5,945 nt of DNA. It comes from Candidatus Bathyarchaeota archaeon. GTDB lineage: Archaea; Thermoproteota; Bathyarchaeia; Bathyarchaeales; Bathyarchaeaceae. Within the stretch, counting starts at the first letter, position 1, and the number at the start of each line of letters is the position of its first letter. The notes under the pieces are model-generated. The model did not search any database and was not told the origin of the DNA. It worked only from the letters and a program-made list of their open reading frames with translations. The stretch is taken from NCBI GenBank assembly GCA_014859755.1, contig JACUTO010000097.1:1-5945 (forward strand), read 5' to 3'. Position numbers and translations under genes: made by a program. This document shows, piece after piece, positions 1 to 5,616 of the stretch.

Positions 1-7
1 CTATTCT

Positions 8-454
8 TCAAGGACATGAATTAAGCTTTTCCAGTTCTTGCCTATTTCTTTGGAAGAATTCTCTGAAACTTCTTGTTAAATCATAGTTTTCCACTTCGCT
101 GAATCTGACCCATCTTAATTCTGCAGCGTCATCCGCGGCTTTGAGCTTTCCACCTTTAAGTTTCACAAAGTAGTCAACTATTAGAAAATGATATTTTATT
201 CTGCCATCTTCATCCAGAGTTACGTTGTTAACAACATCAATAAGCTTAGGCTGTTCAACTTCAAGGTTTGTTTCTTCCCTGACTTCCCTCATCACAGTCT
301 GCTCTGCACTCTCACCCAATTCCACTAAACCCCCTGGAATAGTCCATTTACCCCTTCCAGGCTCGCTTTTTCTTTTTTCGAGTAGAATTTTTCCATTGCG
401 GATTATGACTGCACCTACGCCTATGATTGGTTGGTTTGGGTATAGTCTTTTCAA
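8..454 (-). CDS. Nudix (MutT-like) hydrolase, 148 aa
   Basis: This is a soluble cytoplasmic Nudix hydrolase, which would cleave a nucleoside diphosphate linked to another group X (nucleotide clean-up or ADP-ribose-like substrates; the exact substrate cannot be read from sequence). The Nudix box is clear: G42, E48, then R56-E57-V58-x-E60-E61-x-N63-L64, fitting Gx5Ex7REUxEExGU except that the second-last Gly is Asn63. The metal-binding glutamates E57, E60 and E61 are all present. The preceding strand (GVGAVII, 12-18) and KWTIPGG (36-42) are typical. Length is normal for a single-domain Nudix protein. The start is TTG: there is no ATG or GTG between the in-frame stop at 470-472 and the domain, and AGAGAGG (463-469) lies 8 bases upstream. 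It begins 28 bases after the FtsX-like permease stop, so it is probably the last gene of that transcript. Family is sure, substrate unknown. Confidence 0.93.
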   Translation of the reverse strand: MKRLYPNQPIIGVGAVIIRNGKILLEKRKSEPGRGKWTIPGGLVELGESAEQTVMREVREETNLEVEQPKLIDVVNNVTLDEDGRIKYHFLIVDYFVKLKGGKLKAADDAAELRWVRFSEVENYDLTRSFREFFQRNRQELEKLNSCP

Positions 455-482
455 AGGGAAAGCCTCTCTTTACAGAATTGTC

Positions 483-1793
483 TCATTCGTATCTTAAAGC
501 TTCTACTGGTTTAAGTTTTGAAGCTCGCCAAGCTGGGTAGAGTGCAAAGATTACGCTGACTATTACGCCGAAGGCGAAGGCGCCTAGGAACACTGTTGGA
601 GTTAAGACAGGGGTTATTGTCATTCCACCTGCGGCTGCCGCTCGATTTCCTGCAGGCATAAAGCCTCCTCCTCCACTAAAGATTCTTGCGACTACGTGTG
701 CTAGACCCCAGCCTGAAGCTATGCCAATTGCTGCACCCATCAAGCCAACTATCACTGCTTCGCTTAAGAAAATCAGAAGCACTGTTCGACTTTTCATGCC
801 CAAAGCCTTGAGTATGCCTATCTCTCTTGTACGCTCCATTAGAGAAACAATCATGATGTTCATTATGCCTATGCCCGCCACTAGAAGCGAGATGGCAGCA
901 ATTCCACCTAAGAAAAGTTCTACCGTGGAGAAAACTGATGACATGATGTCAAGCACAGCTGTTGAAGAAGTCACTGAAACTTGGCCGCTAAAAGCCTCGT
1001 CTATAGCCTCAGAAACACTCCCAATCGTTGCTTCATCATCGTTTTCTAACCGCACAATTATTGAATTGCATTCATCTGTTCCAAAGAAACTTTGAGCTTG
1101 CGAAGTTGGAATGTAAACACTAAAATCTGAAGGCCCGATGCCGAAGCCTCCGATCTCCTTAAGAACAGCCACAACACGTCCAGTGTAGGTTTCATTTCTT
1201 GAAATGAAATATGGGTCTATAGGAATGCTGGTTATGTTAGTCCATTTGATTTCAACGTTTTCATTTACATCGCAGAATAATGTCCCATTATCCCAAGGAT
1301 CACTAACTCGCTTTCCAACTACAACCGTTTCGTTTTCCGCATTCAGAGGTATTTCTTCACCTTCAGCTACAAAGGTGCCGCTGTAAATATTTGAATATTT
1401 GGTGAAATTCACGCCTACTACGGTGAGCGTGAGCTCTCTTTCGCCAGATCTGATGTAGCAGCCTGGCTTTTGAATTACCGCCGCTGACATGTCAACATCT
1501 TCTATTTCATCAATTATTCGTGTGTGATTCACTAACAGTTTGAAATCAGATTCAGTTGCGGTCATTGCGCCAGGACCCATACCGAAGCCTCCTCCAGTAG
1601 AAACAATTAACGTGTTGGTTGCGAATCCTGTTTGAAGCTGCTCAGTTATGCTATCTTGAAGGCCTTGGCTAATTGAAAGCAATGCAACGATAGCTGCGAT
1701 GCCGATAACTACGCCTAAGGTTGTTAGGCCTGCACGAAGTTTCCTCAATCGTATTGCACCGAAGGCATAGGAGAAAACGTCACTTATTTTTAT
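483..1793 (-). CDS. FtsX/MacB-type ABC transporter permease, apparent ATA start
   Basis: Membrane subunit of a LolCDE/MacB-class ABC exporter, partner of the ATPase encoded just upstream. Numbered from the TTG at 1746-1748 (421 aa), it has TM1 at about 8-27, a large extracytoplasmic MacB-PCD-like domain at about 30-275, and three C-terminal helices at about 277-301, 322-345 and 384-405. After TM2 comes the hallmark ERTREIGILKALG (305-317), and it ends with PAWRASKLKPVEALRYE, both typical of the family. The TM3-TM4 linker (358-375) is Gly/Ala-rich. Six N-x-T sequons lie at 74-187. The reading frame stays open and family-like for 15 codons before that TTG (KISDVFSYAFGAIR), with no ATG, GTG or TTG among them. 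The ATA at 1791-1793 sits 6 bases after AAGGTGA and one base after the ATPase stop, and would give 436 aa. I therefore place the start there; a conventional caller would use 1748. The substrate is unknown. Confidence 0.88.
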   Translation of the reverse strand: MKISDVFSYAFGAIRLRKLRAGLTTLGVVIGIAAIVALLSISQGLQDSITEQLQTGFATNTLIVSTGGGFGMGPGAMTATESDFKLLVNHTRIIDEIEDVDMSAAVIQKPGCYIRSGERELTLTVVGVNFTKYSNIYSGTFVAEGEEIPLNAENETVVVGKRVSDPWDNGTLFCDVNENVEIKWTNITSIPIDPYFISRNETYTGRVVAVLKEIGGFGIGPSDFSVYIPTSQAQSFFGTDECNSIIVRLENDDEATIGSVSEAIDEAFSGQVSVTSSTAVLDIMSSVFSTVELFLGGIAAISLLVAGIGIMNIMIVSLMERTREIGILKALGMKSRTVLLIFLSEAVIVGLMGAAIGIASGWGLAHVVARIFSGGGGFMPAGNRAAAAGGMTITPVLTPTVFLGAFAFGVIVSVIFALYPAWRASKLKPVEALRYE

Positions 1794-1794
1794 G

Positions 1795-2490
1795 TCAATT
1801 CACCTTTTCCTTGATTATTAAGCCATCAAGCATTTGCACTGTTCTCTTCGTTTGTGATGTTATTTGTTGGTCATGTGTCACAATTATTATGGTTACGCCT
1901 TTCTCCTCATTCAGCCTTTTAATCAGCTCGATTATTTCGTTTGCAGTTTTTGAGTCTATGTTTCCTGTAGGTTCATCCATCAGGAGAAATTTCGGATTGT
2001 TTGCTAAGGCTCTAGCAATTGCCACACGTTGACGTTCACCGCCACTGAGTTCAGCAGGTTTATGATTCGCTCTTTCTTTTAAGCCCACGGTTTCCAGAAG
2101 TTCTTTGGCGCGTTTTCTTCGCTCATTCTTGCCTAAGCCAAGTATAGCCATCGTCAATTCAACATTTCCTTTTGCAGTGAGCCGTGGAATAAGGTTGAAG
2201 AATTGAAATACAAAGCCTATCCTCTGCCTTAAATCAGCCAATCCGGTGCCATTTAACGTGGAAACGTCAACACCTTCTATGAAAACCTTTCCCTCTGTTG
2301 GCTTGTCTAATGCGCCGATCATATTCAGAAGCGTAGATTTGCCGCTTCCAGAAGGACCTAAGATTGCGAGGAAATCGCCCTTTTCAACTTTCAAATTTAC
2401 TCCTTGCAGAGCATTTACCGGAACTTTACCAAGCATGTAGGTCTTTCTAAGGTTTATTGTTTCAACAACAGATATCGTCACACTCATCAT
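1795..2490 (-). CDS. ABC transporter ATP-binding protein, LolD/MacB type, 231 aa
   Basis: Cytoplasmic ATPase that would power the FtsX-like permease encoded immediately downstream. All nucleotide-binding motifs are intact: Walker A GPSGSGKST (45-53), Q-loop Gln96 in FVFQFFNL, signature LSGGE (148-152), Walker B FLLMDEP (168-174), D-loop region GNIDS (176-180) and the H-loop His206 in IVTHD. The FQFFNLIP stretch and the GN(I/L)D D-loop are typical of the MacB/LolD/FtsE branch, which pairs with FtsX-like permeases. Length is standard for a stand-alone ATPase. The 5' end offers ATG-ATG-AGT-GTG. AAAGAGG (2491-2497) touches the first ATG directly and is 9 bases from the GTG at 2479-2481, so the true start may be codon 2 or 4, a difference of at most three residues. 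The stop is one base before the inferred ATA start of the permease. Substrate is not predictable. Confidence 0.95.
   Translation of the reverse strand: MMSVTISVVETINLRKTYMLGKVPVNALQGVNLKVEKGDFLAILGPSGSGKSTLLNMIGALDKPTEGKVFIEGVDVSTLNGTGLADLRQRIGFVFQFFNLIPRLTAKGNVELTMAILGLGKNERRKRAKELLETVGLKERANHKPAELSGGERQRVAIARALANNPKFLLMDEPTGNIDSKTANEIIELIKRLNEEKGVTIIIVTHDQQITSQTKRTVQMLDGLIIKEKVN
1800..1806 (-). promoter_or_regulatory. Ribosome binding site deciding the FtsX-like start
   Basis: On the minus strand AAGGTGA, a strong match to the archaeal anti-SD tail, lies inside the last codons of the ATPase gene. Six bases separate it from the ATA at 1791-1793, an ideal distance. It lies more than 50 bases from the TTG at 1748, so it supports translation from the upstream ATA. 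A weaker GGTG (1757-1760) lies 8 bases before the TTG, so the shorter product cannot be excluded. Confidence 0.5.
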
Positions 2491-2541
2491 CCTCTTTCAT
2501 TTTTTTTGCATAATTCCTCAATTTTTCCAGAAGTGGTTTTT

Positions 2542-2730
2542 CTATTCAAGCTCTATAATTGACGGTTTTTTCCAGCCATGTTTCCACTTACGTTCTCTAA
2601 AATGCTTGCCTATCCATCCCTTCAAACCGACTGATATCTTATGAACCCTTTTTAGATGTTCTCTTCTCTTCTTTTTTGGTATGGTTAAACCGCAGTGTTT
2701 GCATTCTATTAATGGTGGTTTTCCATTCAT
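2542..2730 (-). CDS. Small basic C2H2 zinc-finger protein, 62 aa (75 aa from 2769)
   Basis: I do not recognise a named gene. The protein carries one C2H2-type zinc-binding site, C-x2-C-x11-H-x4-H (Cys10, Cys13, His25, His30 counted from the ATG at 2728-2730), reading CKHCGLTIP then a KKKRREHLKRVH helix. The rest is strongly basic and tryptophan-containing (GWIGKHFRERKWKHGWKKP), as expected of a nucleic-acid binder. No membrane segment or signal peptide is visible. I chose the ATG at 2730 because GTGAGG (2740-2745) lies 9 bases upstream. A longer form from the ATG at 2769 (13 more residues, MYQLHKVDVRLLD) lacks a well-placed ribosome site but is possible. It lies between the two ABC transporter modules on the same strand, about 58 bases after the ABC-2 permease and 51 bases before the LolD-type ATPase, so it may be a regulator of either, or a passenger. 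That role is inference. Confidence 0.82.
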   Translation of the reverse strand: MNGKPPLIECKHCGLTIPKKKRREHLKRVHKISVGLKGWIGKHFRERKWKHGWKKPSIIELE

Positions 2731-2788
2731 ATCTAGCAACCTCACATCAACTTTATGGAGTTGGTACATGCATACATGAGTTTCCGCC

Positions 2789-3976
2789 CTACCTGGTCAT
2801 GGCTCTCCTGAACACTGGCACAGCTATTGTCGTCATGACGACCCCAAATCCTATCAGTACCGCGAGCTCAGTGGTTATCATGGACACCCCTGCTCCAAGC
2901 ACCATAACCTTCCTCAGAGCTGTGGCTGCGTAGGTCAGTGGAAGAAATTTTGAGATGTCCTGCATGTACCAAGGCATCTGCTGTATCGGGAAGAACACGC
3001 CGCTGAGGAACATCATAGGGAACATTAAAGTCATCATTATCATCATAGCCGTCTCCTGATCCTTTGCAAAGGACGTTATCACAACGCCGAGGCCAACGAA
3101 GCTGAACACCCCCAACAAAAGCAATGCAAAGACTAACAGAATGCTCCCGTGGATGGTGACGCCGAACAAAGCCACAGCCAATGTCAGTATGAGAATCCCT
3201 TGGAGTAGACCCCTAGCAGTCTGGGCGAGGGTTTTTCCAAGTATTATAGCAAGCCTGCTGATGGGAGCCGCCATCATTCCGTCCAACGTGCCAACCTCCC
3301 TCTCGTGGGAGATAGCTGCAGGGAGTCCTGTCATAACGCTCATCATCACAGTCATGGCCATAATCCCAGGGGCTATGAAGTCGAAATAACTGAAGTGCCC
3401 TGGAACGGCTCCTTCTGTCTGAACACTGTAAGGCTTCACGACCGCAAGTGAGTTGCCTTCGTTAACGCCCAGCCCCTGAACGTTCTGCTCAGCCACCAAT
3501 GTGCCTATCTGTTCAAACACTTCATTCAAGGCAGTCTGCAGAAGCATCGACATCTGAGGGTTAGACTGGTCGGTTACAATTGTAATGATTCCCTGCTTTC
3601 CACCCATGAGGCTTAAGGTAAAGTTGCTGGCGATTACTATGCCTCCTTCAACGTCGCCCCTCTGGATCATGTCCCTTACCTCATCGAGACTTGAAGCATT
3701 AGTAATGATCATCATTTCCGTGCTGTTATTCATCGTCTCCAAGGCCATGATGAGCATTGCACTTGCACTGTAGTTCCCGTATCCCTGATCCTCGTTCACT
3801 AGGGCGACGGATACGTCGCTTACGGACGTGTCAGAGGGATATATGAAGCCGACCATGCTCATCATGAATATCGGCATTAACACGAGCATAATCAGCCCTA
3901 ATTTGTTCCTAAACAACTCCATTAGGTCCTTCCAAGCAACCATGAGGCTGTGAGAGATCATACTCTTGACGCTCAC
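2789..3976 (-). CDS. ABC-2 type transporter permease, 395 aa
   Basis: Membrane half of a DrrAB/YhhJ-like exporter, partner of the ATPase encoded just upstream. The layout is typical of ABC-2: an N-terminal cytoplasmic stretch, TM1 at about 26-46, a large extracytoplasmic domain (about 47-198), then five helices at about 200-222, 251-273, 280-302, 311-331 and 367-390. Between TM2 and TM3 is the family motif HEREVGTLDGMMAAPIS (224-240), and FLSGVFFPIQQMPWYM with LPLTYA (323-350) is the usual end region. The protein is methionine-rich (38 of 395 by my count, clustered in helices). Sequons N68, N84, N93 and N118 all fall in the outer domain. The start is GTG, with GAGGTGA (3983-3989) 6 bases upstream inside the end of the ATPase gene; the intergenic gap is 6 bases, implying translational coupling. 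Export of drugs, lipids or other lipophilic compounds is likely but the substrate is unknown. Confidence 0.94.
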   Translation of the reverse strand: MSVKSMISHSLMVAWKDLMELFRNKLGLIMLVLMPIFMMSMVGFIYPSDTSVSDVSVALVNEDQGYGNYSASAMLIMALETMNNSTEMMIITNASSLDEVRDMIQRGDVEGGIVIASNFTLSLMGGKQGIITIVTDQSNPQMSMLLQTALNEVFEQIGTLVAEQNVQGLGVNEGNSLAVVKPYSVQTEGAVPGHFSYFDFIAPGIMAMTVMMSVMTGLPAAISHEREVGTLDGMMAAPISRLAIILGKTLAQTARGLLQGILILTLAVALFGVTIHGSILLVFALLLLGVFSFVGLGVVITSFAKDQETAMMIMMTLMFPMMFLSGVFFPIQQMPWYMQDISKFLPLTYAATALRKVMVLGAGVSMITTELAVLIGFGVVMTTIAVPVFRRAMTR

Positions 3977-3982
3977 TCGGCC

Positions 3983-4999
3983 TCACCTCACCCTCCGTCG
4001 TGACATAAGATGTCTGTGCCTTTTCAATGGTATCTTTTGGTCTGCATTGTCTCTAACTTCGCGACCAGTGACGTGTAAGAACACGTCTTCAAGTGTGGGT
4101 TGAAGGTTCTCTACTAGGTTTATCTTGCCCTTCTCTGCTCTTATGGTATCGATTATAGTGTCAAATGCTTCATCGCCATTAGCATGAACCTTGATGTGTG
4201 TGGAGTTGTCATGAGAGACGGAATTTACGCATTCTAGAGATTGTATCGGCACGATCATGTTGGTGGTGAGATTTGCAATCTCTAGTCCCAAGATAGTTGT
4301 GTCAGCTCCGGAAACAAGCTTTTTCAGATTTGTTGATGTATCAAGGGCGACAATTTTCCCGTGGTCTATGATGCCTATGCGGTCGCAGATCATGTCGGCT
4401 TCAACCATCATGTGTGTTGTGAGGATGATCGTCGTCTTATTTTCTCTATTGATTTTCTTTACGAACTCTCTAACCTCGACTGAGGATTGTGGATCTAAAC
4501 CTAGTGTGGGTTCATCTAGGAACAGCACTTCTGGCATGTTAAGCAACGCTCTTATTACATTCATCCTCTGCCTCATACCTGATGAGAATGTGCCCACCTG
4601 AGAATCCTTCCAATCACTTAGTTGAACCAGCTCTAGCAGATCGTCGATCCTTTTGTTGAGAACTTCTTTTGGGATATTGTAGAGTTTTCCGAAAAACCAG
4701 AGGTTTTCCTTGGCTGTTAACCGGTCGTACATTATTATTTTTTCGGAAACCAAGCCGATGAGTTTCCTCACCTCATTGTCATCCTTTACTACGTCGTAGT
4801 TGCCGACTGTGGCTGTGCCCTCCGTGGGCCTGGTTAATGTGGAGAGCATCCTTATTGTCGTGGTTTTGCCAGCCCCGTTAGGACCTAAAAATCCGAAAAT
4901 TTCGCCTTCCTTGACGTTGAAGTTTATGTGATCAACTGCCACTAGGCTTTTGTTAAAAACTTTGGTTAAACCATAAGCCCTTATCATGTCGTCACTCAT
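3983..4999 (-). CDS. ABC transporter ATP-binding protein, DrrA/CcmA type, 338 aa
   Basis: Cytoplasmic ATPase of a drug-resistance-type ABC exporter, coupled to the ABC-2 permease that follows. Motifs seen: Walker A GPNGAGKTT (39-47), signature FSSGMRQRM (138-146, a degenerate LSGGQ normal for this branch), Walker B VLFLDEP (158-164), D-loop LGLDP and H-loop His196 in LTTHMM. At the Q-loop the usual PQ is VSEK, placing Glu86 where Gln is expected. The C-terminal extension (about 225-312) ends in PTLEDVFLHVTGRE, the hallmark of DrrA-like proteins, followed by an extra basic tail with KRHRH and RRRVR (326-338). The ATG overlaps the PadR stop as ATGA, and AGAGGGG (5007-5013) is 7 bases upstream, so start and coupling are well supported. 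Family assignment is firm. The substrate is unknown; the PadR neighbour points to a toxic or lipophilic compound. Confidence 0.95.
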   Translation of the reverse strand: MSDDMIRAYGLTKVFNKSLVAVDHINFNVKEGEIFGFLGPNGAGKTTTIRMLSTLTRPTEGTATVGNYDVVKDDNEVRKLIGLVSEKIIMYDRLTAKENLWFFGKLYNIPKEVLNKRIDDLLELVQLSDWKDSQVGTFSSGMRQRMNVIRALLNMPEVLFLDEPTLGLDPQSSVEVREFVKKINRENKTTIILTTHMMVEADMICDRIGIIDHGKIVALDTSTNLKKLVSGADTTILGLEIANLTTNMIVPIQSLECVNSVSHDNSTHIKVHANGDEAFDTIIDTIRAEKGKINLVENLQPTLEDVFLHVTGREVRDNADQKIPLKRHRHLMSRRRVR

Positions 5000-5523
5000 T
5001 TATTTTCCCCTCTAAGCTTCTTGCTTATTTCCTCAATTTTTTCGGAGGTGTCACTCAAAAATTCTCTAACCTCTTTTAAGGCTTGCTCTGTCAAATTTTC
5101 CTCTAAGGCTATCCGAAGGTTAAAAAGTGCTTTGGCAAATCGTCTTACAGATTCTCGAAGTTCACGCAGTTTTTCTGGGTGGGAGCTAAACCAGAATCCA
5201 CCAAAAAACGGAGGTGCCAAAAACTCTAGCTTTTTCTGAAGTTTTTCTTTAAGTTTCACTTGCTCTTCAAAGAATTTCTCACCTTGCTTTGTAAGCGTGT
5301 AACGTTTTATTCCACTTGCCTCCGTTGGTTTCTCTTTTGTGTAGCCGTTGTCTTGCAGCCACGCCAGAAGCGGATAGACTGAGCCTGGACTTGGTTTCCA
5401 TCGTCCATCTGTTTTCTTTTCGATTTCTTCCATTATTTCTGACCCGGACATGGATTTCTCTTTTAGGAGTTCAAGCACGTAGTATCTCAGGAAGCCCTTG
5501 GGAACGCTTGCTGTGTGTCTCAT
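4996..5523 (-). CDS. PadR-family transcriptional regulator, 175 aa
   Basis: Winged-helix repressor of the PadR family, usually a dimer that binds promoter DNA and releases it on ligand binding. Numbered from the ATG at 5521-5523: the winged helix spans about 9-85, with KGFLRYYVLELLKEKSMSGSEI (read as 10-18 plus 19-30), the conserved PSPGSVYPLLAWLQDNGY (45-61) and the wing KRYTLTKQGEKFF (73-85). The C-terminal part (about 86-172) is helical and charged, with an odd APPFFGGFWF patch (103-112), and would form the dimerisation arm. The same frame is open to an ATG at 5607 (203 aa), but that extension covers the hairpin and the TATA-like box, so I reject it. AGGTGAT (5543-5549) is 19 bases from my ATG, longer than ideal; GTG at 5545-5547 or CTG at 5536-5538 are alternatives. 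It leads the exporter operon and overlaps the ATPase gene by four bases, so autoregulation of the exporter is the natural inference. Confidence 0.9.
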   Translation of the reverse strand: MRHTASVPKGFLRYYVLELLKEKSMSGSEIMEEIEKKTDGRWKPSPGSVYPLLAWLQDNGYTKEKPTEASGIKRYTLTKQGEKFFEEQVKLKEKLQKKLEFLAPPFFGGFWFSSHPEKLRELRESVRRFAKALFNLRIALEENLTEQALKEVREFLSDTSEKIEEISKKLRGENK

Positions 5524-5541
5524 CCAGTGGCTGAACAGTAG

Positions 5542-5570
5542 TATCACCTGTGATATCGCATTTGATATCA
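5542..5570 (-). promoter_or_regulatory. Candidate PadR operator: TATCA/TGATA repeat cluster
   Basis: On the plus strand TATCAC-CT-GTGATA (5542-5555) is a perfect 6-2-6 inverted repeat. TGATATC occurs at 5551-5557 and again at 5563-5569, a direct repeat of period 12, and the second copy extends to the perfect palindrome TGATATCA (5563-5570). The cluster lies just downstream of the TATA-like box, where the transcription start is expected (about 5556), a common position for an archaeal repressor operator. Binding by the adjacent PadR protein is inference. Confidence 0.5.
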
Positions 5571-5578
5571 ACATGTGA

Positions 5579-5586
5579 CATATAAG
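5579..5586 (-). promoter_or_regulatory. TATA-like box of the PadR-exporter operon
   Basis: Minus-strand CTTATATG (5586 to 5579) resembles the archaeal TATA consensus TTTATATA. It is preceded by purine/AT-rich CATAAGA, which could serve as BRE. A start about 24-28 bases downstream would fall near 5554-5558, giving a leader of roughly 30 bases before the ATG at 5523. Confidence 0.45.
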
Positions 5587-5590
5587 TCTT

Positions 5591-5607
5591 ATGCGAAAAA
5601 CACGCAT
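5591..5607 (-). terminator. Short hairpin with T-run after pyrH
   Basis: Minus-strand ATGCG-TGTTTTT-CGCAT has 5-bp arms at 5603-5607 and 5591-5595, with a T5 run in the loop. It starts 9 bases after the UMP kinase stop and just before the PadR promoter. Archaeal termination depends mainly on T-runs, so it may end the pyrH transcript; the stem is short and the call is tentative. Confidence 0.35.
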
Positions 5608-5616
5608 CTAAATCCA

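Noticed and set aside
225..497. Plus-strand open frames opposite the Nudix, permease, ATPase and PadR genes
   Set aside because: All lie opposite well-supported minus-strand genes, show no family motifs and follow the codon pattern of the antisense strand.
2461..2513. Overlapping mini-ORFs before the LolD-type gene: ATG-CAA-AAA-AAA-TGA (with GAGG 4 bases upstream) and a 12-codon frame from the ATG at 2500
   Set aside because: Very short, no family content and easily random in an A-rich leader; they could only be regulatory if shown to be translated.
2491..2563. Possible promoter for the LolD-FtsX-Nudix genes (TATA-like AATTATAG at 2553-2560, inside the end of the zinc-finger gene, and A-rich 51-base gap)
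   Set aside because: The match is weak and has no convincing BRE; the genes could equally be read through from upstream.
2829..2842. Perfect 14-base palindrome GTCGTCATGACGAC
   Set aside because: It lies inside the permease coding region (codons for V-V-M-T-T) and one such palindrome is expected about this often by chance in a window of this size; no promoter is near.
2789..3976. ABC-2 permease gene looks richer in GC than its surroundings, as if transferred
   Set aside because: Hand counts of single lines ranged from about 42 to 53 percent, and a line in the FtsX-like gene was also 53 percent, so there is no clear difference.
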